A DNA stretch of 64,000 nt, taken from Acidovorax sp. Its GTDB lineage: Bacteria > Pseudomonadota > Gammaproteobacteria > Burkholderiales > Burkholderiaceae_C. The position numbers and the translations under genes were made by a program. Location: the NCBI RefSeq assembly GCF_022763525.1, contig NZ_JALEGG010000007.1, positions 1 to 64,000 on the forward strand. The letters run 5' to 3'. Every line of letters starts with the position of its first letter. The stretch's first letter is position 1. A model generated the notes under the pieces. It saw only the letters and a program-made list of their open reading frames with translations. It was not told the origin of the DNA and searched no databases. Positions 41,723 to 50,856 of the stretch are shown piece after piece.

Positions 41723-43978
41723 TCAGAAGTCCACCGTGGCCGAAACCACCAGGGCCCGCGGGGCGCCTTGCACCAGGCTGCCGTATTGGGACACGCTGGC
41801 CCAGTAGGCGCGGTCCGCCGCGTTGCGCAGGTTGGCCCGGAAGGTGGTGGTCTTGCCCGCGATCAGCGTGCGGTAGCGCGCACCCAGGTCGAGCGTGGTC
41901 CACGCGGGGATGGCGAGCGTGTTGGCACGGTCCACGTACTGCTTGCCCGTGTGGGTGAGGCCACCGCTCAGCGCCAGGCCGGGCAGCCACGGCACGTCCC
42001 ATTCCAGGCCCAGGTTGGCTTGCACCGACGGAACGCCAATCGCCTTCCTGCCCTGCGTGGTGGCGCTGTTGGTGTGGGTCAGCACGCCTTGCAGCCAAGT
42101 GATGCCGCCCGTGACCGACACGCCGGGCGCCGCGCGGCCGCTGGTGTTGAGTTCGATGCCGCGGTTGCGCTGCTCGGCGTCCACCGCAAACAGGCCATTG
42201 GTCTGCTGGCCGCTGGGCTTGGTGATCTCGAACAGGCTCAGGGTGGTGACCATGCGGCCCCACTCGACCTTGGCGCCGATTTCCTTTTGCTTGGTCTTGT
42301 AGGGCGCGAACATCTCGCCTGCGTTGGTTGCGGTGGCCGGTGCGCTATCGCCCTTGCTGAGGCCTTCGATGTAGTTGGCGTAGAGCGAGACGTTGTTCTG
42401 CCAGGGTTTCACCACCAGGCCGGCCAGCGGTGTCACCGCGCTCTGGTCGTACGAAGAAGCCACCGCCCCCGTGGTGGCGTTGAAGTTGTCGGACTGCACG
42501 CGCTGGCGGCGCACGCCCAGCATCAGCTGTACCCGGTCATCCAGAAAGGACAGGTTGTCGGCCAGGGCCAGGCTGGACAGCTGTGTGTCCGACACCCGCA
42601 CCGCCTGGGGGCTGGTGACGTGTTGCGCCGGGCTGGTCACAGGGGCGTAGAGGTTGGACAGCACTGCTGTGCCGTTGACCGAGCCGCGTGCCAGGCGGTC
42701 GTTGTATGTGCTGGCTTGCAGCGTGACGGTGTGGCGCACCCCGCCCGTGGCGAATTGCGTGCGCAAGCCGGCGTCTGCGGTGCTGCGGTCCACCTCGAAG
42801 CGAAAGCGCTGCGGCAGCGTGCTGGTGTCGCCGCGCAGGTTCAGCAGTGTGGGGTTGCCAAAGAGCCGGTCCACGCGGCTGCGTCCGCCCCCGGCGTTGG
42901 CGAACACGGTGGTGCGATCGTCCAGGTCATATTCGGCGTGCAGCAGCAGGGAGCGGTCGGTGGTGTCGAACCACTCCCAGGGCTGGCTCACATTGCGCCG
43001 GCCGTCAGGGGCCCGGGGAACCGCCGTGGCGCCCGCGGCGAGGAAGGGGCGGCGCAGGGGCGCGTCCACGCTTTCCTTCTGGACGATGGCATCCAGAGTG
43101 GCGCGCAGCCGCTCGCCTTGGTAATCGAGCGCCAGCGCCCCCACGCCGGCCTTGCGCGACTGGTGGTCCAGCAGGGTGTCGCCTTGGTGGTGGCTGCCGT
43201 TGAAGCGCACGCCGAACTGGCGTTCGGGGCCGAAACGGCGGCTCACGTCGATCTGGCCGCCGCCCTGGGCGCCGGCGCCGAAGTCGGCGGACACGCGCGT
43301 CAACGGTGCGCCCGTCGCGCGCTTGGGCACGATGTTGATGGCGCCGCCCACGCTGCTGGCCGGGGACATGCCATAGAGCAGCGCGGCCGGCCCCTTGATG
43401 ATCTCGATGCGCTCGGCATAGTCGGCGAGCACGCGGTAGTTGGGCGCAACGCCATAGACTCCATCGAAAGCGATTTCGCCCGAGTTTTGGTCGCCCACCG
43501 GGAATCCGCGGATGAAGAACGAGTCGAGCTGGTCGCCCGGATGGCCGGAGAGGCGGACGGAGGAGTCGTTCCTCACGATGTCGGCCACCGTGACAGCCTG
43601 CTGGTCCTGCACCATCTGCGACGTGTAGCTGGCCGTGTTCAGTGGCGCATTCAGGACATCGGTGTTGCCCAGCAAGCCCAGCCGCGCGCCGCGTGCGGTG
43701 TGCCCGTTGCCCAGCGTGGTGGGCAGGACTGCAGCCTCGCCTTCCGCGGTGACGCGAACCTCGGGCAGCGAAGAGGGCAGGCCTTGAGCCGGTTGAGGTG
43801 CCGTGGTCTGGGCGAAGGCCGGCGCCAGGAACCCTGCAGTGACCAGGCCGCCGAGCGCGCGGCGGATGGCGACGGCCAGCGGCGAAAGCGCGGGTGCGCA
43901 GGCGCTGCGCGAGGACGAAGGCGATGAACAGGAAGAGCGCAAGGAGGGCTCGTAGCCCGGCAGGGTCGATGGCAGCAC
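41723..43978 (-). CDS. TonB-dependent siderophore receptor (start uncertain; ORF extends to 44071)
   Basis: Plug domain VTVADIVRNDSSVRLSGHPGDQLDSFFIRGFPVGDQNSGEIAFDGVYGVAPNYR...IEIIKGPAALLYGMSPASSVGGAINIVPKR; C-terminal ALVVSATVDF. Confidence 0.94.
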   Translation of the reverse strand: MLPSTLPGYEPSLRSSCSSPSSSRSACAPALSPLAVAIRRALGGLVTAGFLAPAFAQTTAPQPAQGLPSSLPEVRVTAEGEAAVLPTTLGNGHTARGARLGLLGNTDVLNAPLNTASYTSQMVQDQQAVTVADIVRNDSSVRLSGHPGDQLDSFFIRGFPVGDQNSGEIAFDGVYGVAPNYRVLADYAERIEIIKGPAALLYGMSPASSVGGAINIVPKRATGAPLTRVSADFGAGAQGGGQIDVSRRFGPERQFGVRFNGSHHQGDTLLDHQSRKAGVGALALDYQGERLRATLDAIVQKESVDAPLRRPFLAAGATAVPRAPDGRRNVSQPWEWFDTTDRSLLLHAEYDLDDRTTVFANAGGGRSRVDRLFGNPTLLNLRGDTSTLPQRFRFEVDRSTADAGLRTQFATGGVRHTVTLQASTYNDRLARGSVNGTAVLSNLYAPVTSPAQHVTSPQAVRVSDTQLSSLALADNLSFLDDRVQLMLGVRRQRVQSDNFNATTGAVASSYDQSAVTPLAGLVVKPWQNNVSLYANYIEGLSKGDSAPATATNAGEMFAPYKTKQKEIGAKVEWGRMVTTLSLFEITKPSGQQTNGLFAVDAEQRNRGIELNTSGRAAPGVSVTGGITWLQGVLTHTNSATTQGRKAIGVPSVQANLGLEWDVPWLPGLALSGGLTHTGKQYVDRANTLAIPAWTTLDLGARYRTLIAGKTTTFRANLRNAADRAYWASVSQYGSLVQGAPRALVVSATVDF

Positions 43979-44078
43979 AGTGAGAATCCTTGATGGGAAG
44001 GAGGCTGGCTGGCGTCGGCTGGCTGCGTCGGGCGACTGGGACAAAAGGCCCAGAAAGCGCGCGGGTTGCACACTATAA

Positions 44079-44097
44079 ACGAGAATTATTCTTATTC
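44079..44097. promoter_or_regulatory. Putative Fur box upstream of the siderophore operon
   Basis: ACGAGAATTATTCTTATTC resembles Fur GATAATGATAATCATTATC-type operators; positioned between the TonB receptor and divergent pabBC. Confidence 0.75.
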
Positions 44098-44235
44098 AAA
44101 ATACTCCGGGCCGGTGCGGCGGCCCAGTGTTTGCGTCCGAGCAGGGCGCCCCGGCATCGTGGCGTTTACGATAGCTGCCCGCGGGCCTTGCCGGGCATGA
44201 TGGACGCCAAGGTTCCGCGTCGCCCGCACATCCCC

Positions 44236-46080
44236 ATGAACTCCTGCATCGACTTCACCGATCCCCTCCACCCCTCGGGCCCCCGTCTGCGCCACGTGTT
44301 CAGCACACCGCGCACGGTGCTGGCTGCCCGCGTGCTCGGGGAGGTCCGGCAGGTGCTCGACGATGTCCAGGCGGCGGCAGCGGCGGGCCGATGGTGTGTG
44401 GGCTTTGTGCGCTATGAGGCCGCACCCGCCTTTGACACCGCGCTGCAGACCCATTCCGTGGAGGAAGTATCCGGGCCGTTGGCATGGTTCGCCGTGTACG
44501 ACGCCCCTGGCCCATGGCCGATGGACAGCGGCACGCAGGGTCCCGAGGCCGCGCAGGTGGTGTGGGAGGGCGCCCTTGGGCGGGCCGACTTTGAAGCCGC
44601 GATGGCGCGCATCCACCACGCCATCCGCGAAGGCGAGCTCTACCAGGTGAACTACACCGCGCCGTTGTCCGGGCAACTGCTGCAGGGCGATGCCTGGGGT
44701 TTTTTCCAGGCGCTGCAGCGCGCCCAGCCCGGCGGCTACGCGGCGTACATCGATGCGGGCGCCGAGCAGGTGTTGTCGGTTTCCCCCGAGCTGTTCTTTG
44801 ACTGGCGCGACGCGCCCGATGGCGGCAACATCCTGGCGCGGCCCATGAAAGGCACTGCCCCGCGCGGCGCCACGCCCGAAGCGGACGCCGCGCAGGCTGC
44901 CCGCCTGCGCACAGCGCCCAAGGAGCGTGCCGAGAACGTGATGATCGTGGACCTGCTGCGCAACGACCTCTCGCGCATCGCGCTGCCCCACAGCGTGCGC
45001 GTGCACGACCTGTTCGCCACCCAGGCCCTGCCCACGGTGTGGCAGATGACGTCGGACGTGGCGGCGCGCACGCGCCCCGGCACCACGCTGAGCGATGTGT
45101 TCGCGGCGCTGTTCCCGTGCGGTTCCGTCACGGGGGCACCCAAGGCGCGCGCCATGCAGCTGATCCGCGAACTGGAGCCCGCGCCGCGCGGTGTGTACTG
45201 CGGCGCGGTGGGCGTGGTGCGCCCGGCGGGGCCAGCGCGGCCCGACGGCAGCTTTGCCGCGGCCGCCACGTTCAATGTGCCCATCCGCACGGTGGTGCTG
45301 CGCCCCGGCCGCAGCAGGGACACGGGCGATGCGGCAGTGCAGGCCATCTGCGGCATTGGCAGCGGCATCACGGCCGATGCGCAGCCGGATGCGGAGTGGA
45401 GCGAGTGGCGCCACAAGCGCGCCTTTGTGGAAAGGGCCAGCATGCCGTTCGAGATTCTGGAAACCTTGGGTCTGCACGAGGGCAAGTTTCCGCACGCGAG
45501 CCTGCACCTGCGCCGCATGGGTGAAGCGGCGGCGCATTTTGGCTATGCCTTCAGCGCCCACGCCGTGCGGCAGGAGTTGCAGGTGACCGCGCTGCGCCAC
45601 CTGCGCGGCCATTGGCGCGTGCGCCTGCTGCTGGCGCCCGACGGCAGTTCACGCGCCGAGGCGTTTGCGCTGCAGCCCACGCCGGGGCCGGTGCGGCTGC
45701 AGCTGGCCACCCGGCCCTTCGAAGCCGCCCACAGCGAGTTCGTGCGCCACAAGACCACACGGCGCGCGCACTACGCCGCCTTTGCCCCCACCACGCCGGG
45801 CGTGTTCGACACCCTGCTGTGGAACGAGGCTGGCGAGCTCACCGAGACCACGTTCGGCAACATCGCGGCTTGGGTGGGCGGCGCCTGGGTCACGCCAGCG
45901 CTCACCTGCGGCCTGTTGCCCGGCGTGGGCCGTGCAATGGCCTTGGGCGACGGCTTGGTGACCGAGGGTGTGCTGCGGGTGGAGGATGTGCCGCAGGTGG
46001 AGCGCTGGGCGTTCATCAACAGCCTGCGGGGGTGGATCGACGCCACCGTGGAGGTGGCGGCAGCCCCTGAGAGCGCCTGA
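44236..46080 (+). CDS. pabB: Bifunctional aminodeoxychorismate synthase component I / aminodeoxychorismate lyase-like (PabB-PabC fusion)
   Basis: LYQVNYTAPLSGQL, KERAENVMIVDLLRNDLSRIA, LFPCGSVTGAPKARAMQLI, then class IV aminotransferase LLWNEAGELTETTFGNIAAWVGGAWVTPAL. Confidence 0.92.
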   Translation: MNSCIDFTDPLHPSGPRLRHVFSTPRTVLAARVLGEVRQVLDDVQAAAAAGRWCVGFVRYEAAPAFDTALQTHSVEEVSGPLAWFAVYDAPGPWPMDSGTQGPEAAQVVWEGALGRADFEAAMARIHHAIREGELYQVNYTAPLSGQLLQGDAWGFFQALQRAQPGGYAAYIDAGAEQVLSVSPELFFDWRDAPDGGNILARPMKGTAPRGATPEADAAQAARLRTAPKERAENVMIVDLLRNDLSRIALPHSVRVHDLFATQALPTVWQMTSDVAARTRPGTTLSDVFAALFPCGSVTGAPKARAMQLIRELEPAPRGVYCGAVGVVRPAGPARPDGSFAAAATFNVPIRTVVLRPGRSRDTGDAAVQAICGIGSGITADAQPDAEWSEWRHKRAFVERASMPFEILETLGLHEGKFPHASLHLRRMGEAAAHFGYAFSAHAVRQELQVTALRHLRGHWRVRLLLAPDGSSRAEAFALQPTPGPVRLQLATRPFEAAHSEFVRHKTTRRAHYAAFAPTTPGVFDTLLWNEAGELTETTFGNIAAWVGGAWVTPALTCGLLPGVGRAMALGDGLVTEGVLRVEDVPQVERWAFINSLRGWIDATVEVAAAPESA

Positions 46081-46100
46081 TCTCCAGGAACTGGATTCAG

Positions 46101-46157
46101 GCATTTTTGGCCGCTGGCGCCCGGCCAGTAAGCGCTAATAGCTATCAAATTGGTAGC
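46101..46157 (-). repeat. Family A repeat, copy 7
   Basis: rc: GCTACCAATTTGATAGCTATTAGCGCTTACTGGCCGGGCGCCAGCGGCCAAAAATGC. Confidence 0.87.
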
Positions 46158-46175
46158 ATTCCGGGCGGCAGAGCC

Positions 46176-47768
46176 TCACGCCAGCCCACCGGCCGCCCAC
46201 AGCCGGGTGGCGTGCAGGCCCGCTGGCGTCCAGTGCAGGGCCGGCCCCATGGCGGCCACGAGAGCCGCGCGCCGAGCGTCGCCCGTCAACTGCGCCAGGC
46301 GCTCGTCCAACGCCACCCGGTCTGGATCGGACGCGTCATCGGCTGGCAGGCCCCCAGTTGATCGCCCGGCAGAACCGTGCATGCGCTGCAGTGCGCGAAA
46401 GCTGGGGCGGCGACCGCTCTGGTTGGCGGCGGCGGGCTCGAAGTACGCTTGGCCGTCCGCGCTGTCGGCACCGCGAATCCAGTCGTGGATCACCTGCAGC
46501 TCATAGGGGCTGAACACGCCGAACATCTCGGCACGCTCGCCCTGGAGCAGGTTCCACAGGCGGCTGTCCTGCGCCGGCTTGCCGTGTTGGATCCAGCCGC
46601 CGTCGGCCAGCGCCAGCAGGAACTCGCCCATGCGTTCGGGCTCGGCCAGCCATTGATTCACTGTTCGCCCGCCAATGCGCGCGTAGTCCGAATGGAGCCC
46701 GGCGCCCGCAGCGGCCTTGGCCTGGAAAATGCGCGTGGCCTCGGCGGCGGCGTCAAAGCTTTCGATCACGCTCACCGTGCCGCGTCCCACGCTGCCCAAC
46801 TGGCTGCCAGCCCGCACCCGTTGCCAGAAGGCCTGGCGCGCGTCGGCGTCGCCATCGCCGCGCGCGCCCGCAGGAGGCAGCATGTGCAGCACCGCATCGC
46901 AGGCTTGCCGTGCGTGACCGCTGTCGCTGTTGTCCACGGTCACATGCAGGGTGAAGTAGTACGGGTCGATGCCCAGTTCGTTGAGCTCGTAGGCCGTGAT
47001 CAGCAGGTGCAGCGGCAGCTGCTCATAGCCCAGGTTGAAGCCGATGATCTCCGGCAGGAATTCTTCAGCCGTCCATGCCAGCGCCAGCTGCATCAGGCCC
47101 TGCTCGTACAGGGCGTCGTCAGTGGGCAGGTCATCGGCCATGCCATGCCGGGCGAGCAGTTTTCGATACAGCGTGACGTGGTTCTTGTCGGCCTGGCCAT
47201 CACCCAGTTCTTCGAGGTAGGTGCGTACCAGCGGCGCCAGCCGGGGGTTGCCGCCGTGCGCCATCAGGCCATACAGCCAGGCACCGTCCACCAGCTTGGT
47301 GGGCGCGACCGAGCGCAGGAAATACAGCGCATGCGCGCGGTTGCTGAAATAACGGCGCGGTGCGCCGGCCCGGCGTTGCTGCAGATAGTCGGCATAGGCC
47401 TGCGCGGTCCGGGCGGCCTGTCCGCGCATCCAGGCATACAGATCGTCGGGCGATGCGGGCAAGTCGCATTCGTCCTGGGCCGTGCATGCCAGCGCACCAC
47501 GCACCCACGCAGCCGCTTCGGCCCGCGCTGCAGGGCTGGGCTCGGGCTGGGCGAGGCGCTGGTAGAGCGTTTGTAGCGGCCCGGGCGTCGGAGCGTGCGG
47601 CACGCGGAGCGCTCGGGCTTCCTCTTCTTGCGAGTTGCGATGGAGTGAGGTGAAGGTGCCGTCTGGCAGCGGCCGGTGCGCGAGGGCACAGACGCCGGGT
47701 GTGGGCTGGTCGGTGACCGGGCCGGTGGCTGGAGGTGCGGCCAATGTGGCAACGGCGTGAAGGCGCAT
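46176..47768 (-). CDS. Iron-containing redox enzyme family (haem-oxygenase-like diiron oxidase, HDO)
   Basis: LEELGDGQADKNHVTLYRKLLARHG ... FLPEIIGFNLGYEQLPLHLLITAYELNELGIDPYYFTLHVTVDNSDSGHARQACDAV with E/H/D ligand spacing typical of PF14518-like proteins. Confidence 0.82.
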   Translation of the reverse strand: MRLHAVATLAAPPATGPVTDQPTPGVCALAHRPLPDGTFTSLHRNSQEEEARALRVPHAPTPGPLQTLYQRLAQPEPSPAARAEAAAWVRGALACTAQDECDLPASPDDLYAWMRGQAARTAQAYADYLQQRRAGAPRRYFSNRAHALYFLRSVAPTKLVDGAWLYGLMAHGGNPRLAPLVRTYLEELGDGQADKNHVTLYRKLLARHGMADDLPTDDALYEQGLMQLALAWTAEEFLPEIIGFNLGYEQLPLHLLITAYELNELGIDPYYFTLHVTVDNSDSGHARQACDAVLHMLPPAGARGDGDADARQAFWQRVRAGSQLGSVGRGTVSVIESFDAAAEATRIFQAKAAAGAGLHSDYARIGGRTVNQWLAEPERMGEFLLALADGGWIQHGKPAQDSRLWNLLQGERAEMFGVFSPYELQVIHDWIRGADSADGQAYFEPAAANQSGRRPSFRALQRMHGSAGRSTGGLPADDASDPDRVALDERLAQLTGDARRAALVAAMGPALHWTPAGLHATRLWAAGGLA

Positions 47769-47878
47769 GGTGAAAGGCTTGGAAGCTTGGGAAGCAGCAG
47801 TGATGCCGATGTCCCATGGTCGGCTGGTGCTCGGCTTCGCCGCGCTGGCCGATGGCCCGAAACCGGGTCAGCAGACTC

Positions 47879-49276
47879 CTACGCCAGGTGGGTGCCCGGC
47901 GATTCGATCCAGCCCAGGCGCTGCAGGCGCGCCCATTCGCCCGCCAGCAGACGTTCGCCGATGTCGGTGCGGTAGCGCAGGTTGGGCACCAGCACCTGGC
48001 GTGCCAGGGCCACGGCGGCGTCGTTCGCGGTGGAGATGGCGTCACCCCGCCCCAGCGCCACGCCCAGGTAGCCGCAGGCGCCGCTGGCAACGAGCTGGCC
48101 GCCTTCTTCCAGCGCCACCTCGCCCCAGGCGATATCCGTGCGCTGTGCGTCGGTCATGCCGGGCCCAAGGAGGATGGGTGTGCCTTTGGAAAGCTCCGCA
48201 TAGCCCTGGCGGTAGGGAAATGGCGGCACGGTCAGCACCACGCCGGCCGCAAAGCCGCCCCGCGTGCCGAAGTTCAGCCGCTCTGCTGGCGGCGTCCTGT
48301 CGCTGTACGCCAGGCGCCGCAGCACCATGTCCCACGGGTCGGTGTGCAGCGCCCCGCAGATCGCAAAGCCGGGATAGCCAAAGCGGCTGGTGAACTCCAG
48401 CGGCCACAGCCCCTCTTCGTTGGCGATCAGGTTCACATTGATGTAGCCGCAGTAGCCGCCATCGCGCAGCACGGGTGCCAGCGGCGCCAGCGCTGCCCGG
48501 AACAGCCGCTCGCCGCCGCGGTAGGTGACGATGGTCCCCATCTCTCCGGTCAGCTCGCCCAGGTCGCCCGGGAAGAACCGCTTGTGCTCAAAGTCCATGC
48601 ACACGGGCTGCATGAATTGTTCGCCGTTGAAGTACGCCCCCACGCCCACTTCCACGCCTTCGAGGTGGTCCATGAGCACGTAGTCCACCTCATGGGCCGT
48701 TGTGGTGTCGAGGGTTGCGTGCGGGTCCGCGCCGGGGTTCGCGTCGCGGGCAGCTGCATGGTGTGCATAGCCCTGCAGCAGCGCGGCCACGTCGCTGCCA
48801 TCAGGCGCCTGGCCCACGTAGTTGCGGGTGCGTTCGCTTCCTGCGCCGTTGAACTTGAGCACCAGCCGGGCCGGCGCCCGCTCGATGTGCGCGATGCCCT
48901 CGGCATAGCTGGCAAACCGCGTGCACCGTGCCACGGGCAGGCCCGCGGCGCGCAGCACCTCCTGGCCAAAGCTGCGGTCGGCTTCGAGCCGGTCGCCCAG
49001 GGTGCTGCCGCCCACCACCCGAAAACCCTCGGCGCGCAAGGCGTCCTGCAGCGGGCCTTGCGTGGCAGATTCAAACAGTACCAGGCTCTCGCCAGAGCCC
49101 GCGGCGCGCAGCCAGCCCAGCTCCGCGCTCCAGTCCGGCACGCGTTGCAGCAGGCCGGCGTACACGTCGTGGCATGCCTCGTCACGAATGTAGACCTTCA
49201 CCTCGTGCCCATGCTCCTGCAGGGCCAGGTACATGGCGGCCAGGTCGTTGGTCTCGCCGATGCCCAGCACCCTCAT
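47879..49276 (-). CDS. ATP-grasp ligase, PurD-like
   Basis: MRVLGIGETNDLAAMYLALQEHGHEVKVYIRD; VLKFNGAGSERTRNYVG; GYINVNLIANEEGLWPLEFTSRFGYPG. Confidence 0.85.
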   Translation of the reverse strand: MRVLGIGETNDLAAMYLALQEHGHEVKVYIRDEACHDVYAGLLQRVPDWSAELGWLRAAGSGESLVLFESATQGPLQDALRAEGFRVVGGSTLGDRLEADRSFGQEVLRAAGLPVARCTRFASYAEGIAHIERAPARLVLKFNGAGSERTRNYVGQAPDGSDVAALLQGYAHHAAARDANPGADPHATLDTTTAHEVDYVLMDHLEGVEVGVGAYFNGEQFMQPVCMDFEHKRFFPGDLGELTGEMGTIVTYRGGERLFRAALAPLAPVLRDGGYCGYINVNLIANEEGLWPLEFTSRFGYPGFAICGALHTDPWDMVLRRLAYSDRTPPAERLNFGTRGGFAAGVVLTVPPFPYRQGYAELSKGTPILLGPGMTDAQRTDIAWGEVALEEGGQLVASGACGYLGVALGRGDAISTANDAAVALARQVLVPNLRYRTDIGERLLAGEWARLQRLGWIESPGTHLA

Positions 49277-50298
49277 GCTGCGGGCCTTTGCACCACCATG
49301 CCCACAGCGGCAATGCGCTCGGCGCAGACGTAGGCGGGTGCGTCCAGTTCCTCGCCGAAGACATCCGGGTCGAGTTCGCCGTAGGCCATGGGCCAGCCGC
49401 GCGCGCGCACGATCGCCGCCAGACTCTCGCGCAGCGGATCGCGGCCGCGCACCATGGCCGCGCCCGTGTAAAGCACCAGACGGCCGCCGGGCCGCAGGAA
49501 GTCGAGTCCCTCGCGCACGATGCGCTCCGACAGCTCGCCACCCAGCGCACCGCCGCCGTGCCGGTAGGTGCGCGATGCACCGTCCACCAGGTAGGGCGGG
49601 TTGGCAACGATCAGGTCATAGGTTCCTTCGATGCCTGCGTACAGATCCGTGGTCACGCACTGCGCCTGGGGTAGGCCCGCCAGCAGGGCGTTGGCCTGGG
49701 CATGCGCCAGGGCGCGGCCGTTGATGTCGGCCAGCACGATGGATGCGGGCGGCACGCCTCGCTCCAGTGCCAGCGTGGCCGCCAGCAACCCGCCGGGGCC
49801 GCCGCCGCAGCCCATGTCCAGGATGTGCGCCGCACGGGGCAGGGGCGCCAGGCGCAGTGTTTCGGTGATCAGCGAGGCAAAGCGGTAGGTGTCGGGGCCG
49901 AAAAAAACCGCGTCGGCCGCCGTCGTCGGGTAAGCCGAATGGGAAATGAGCAGGCCATCCAGCGTGCTCCAGCGCACGGTGCTGCGCCACGCGCCGCCAG
50001 CCCCGTCCTCCACAACGATGCCCGCCTGCAACAGCCGCTGGCCGAGAGCGTGGGGGAGGAGTGTGGGGGCGAAAGGCCGGCTCCAGCCAAACGCGTCGCG
50101 CTCGTCGGCGTCTTGCACTGCGCGGTGGCGAGCGAGGATCCGCTGGTGGGTGAGGGGCGTGACAGTGATGAAACGGTAGGCCCGGCTTTGCAGCCAGCGG
50201 CCCAGGTCCAGCAGCTCCGCGGGGCCGGGCAGGGCGGGGGGGGGTGGTGGGCGGAGCGAACTGGCGGCTTCCCGCAAGACGGGTGAAATGCTGGACAT
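49273..50298 (-). CDS. Class I SAM-dependent methyltransferase, PrmC/HemK-like (start uncertain; ORF to 50364)
   Basis: HILDMGCGGGPGGLLAATLALE, YDLIVANPPYLVDGASRTYRHGGGALGGELSERIV. Confidence 0.88.
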   Translation of the reverse strand: MSSISPVLREAASSLRPPPPPALPGPAELLDLGRWLQSRAYRFITVTPLTHQRILARHRAVQDADERDAFGWSRPFAPTLLPHALGQRLLQAGIVVEDGAGGAWRSTVRWSTLDGLLISHSAYPTTAADAVFFGPDTYRFASLITETLRLAPLPRAAHILDMGCGGGPGGLLAATLALERGVPPASIVLADINGRALAHAQANALLAGLPQAQCVTTDLYAGIEGTYDLIVANPPYLVDGASRTYRHGGGALGGELSERIVREGLDFLRPGGRLVLYTGAAMVRGRDPLRESLAAIVRARGWPMAYGELDPDVFGEELDAPAYVCAERIAAVGMVVQRPAA

Positions 50299-50404
50299 GG
50301 CTGGGGCGTTGTGTACCTCTGCATGGTCCAGCGGCCAAGTGTGCGCCGCTGTAGGACGCGGCATGCGGCGGCTGTCGGTGCCCGCGGCGGCCCGCCGCGC
50401 AGGA

Positions 50405-50764
50405 TCAGAGGCGTTCCTTGACGTACGAGCCGCGGTCCATGTCCACCACCTCCACGCTCAGGTGGATCGCCACGCCCTGCGGGCGGGGCGTGCGCTCGCG
50501 CAGCACGGCGGCAATGGCTTCGGAGAGCTCCTTCTTGGCCTGGGGCGTGCGGCCTGCCAGCAAGCGCAGCTGGGCATGCACAAAGGCGCGCTGGGCGGGT
50601 GCCGTGCCCATCTCGAAGCTGTCGGCCACGATGAAGCGGGTCTTCAAGTCGACTTCGTCCTGGATCTCCGGGTGGGCGCACAGCGCCGCATTCAGCGCGG
50701 TGAGGGTTTCGGCCTCCGGGTAGTGGGGCAGGTTGGCGGTGTATTCAATGGTGAGATGGGGCAT
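50405..50764 (-). CDS. 5-carboxymethyl-2-hydroxymuconate isomerase family protein
   Basis: MPHLTIEYTANL...RFIVADSFEMGTAPAQRAFVHAQLRLLAGRTPQAKKELSEAI. Confidence 0.85.
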   Translation of the reverse strand: MPHLTIEYTANLPHYPEAETLTALNAALCAHPEIQDEVDLKTRFIVADSFEMGTAPAQRAFVHAQLRLLAGRTPQAKKELSEAIAAVLRERTPRPQGVAIHLSVEVVDMDRGSYVKERL

Positions 50765-50856
50765 GGTAGGGGTCCAGTCGGGTCGCTGCGATTCAATGCG
50801 CCTCGAAGCCCCGGGGGGGCGCAAGCAACCCCTGGGCCGTCAATGGCACCGTGCAG

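Noticed and set aside
41768-43927. 719 aa plus-strand ORF
   Set aside because: Antisense to the TonB receptor with no domain-like sequence; high-GC shadow ORF
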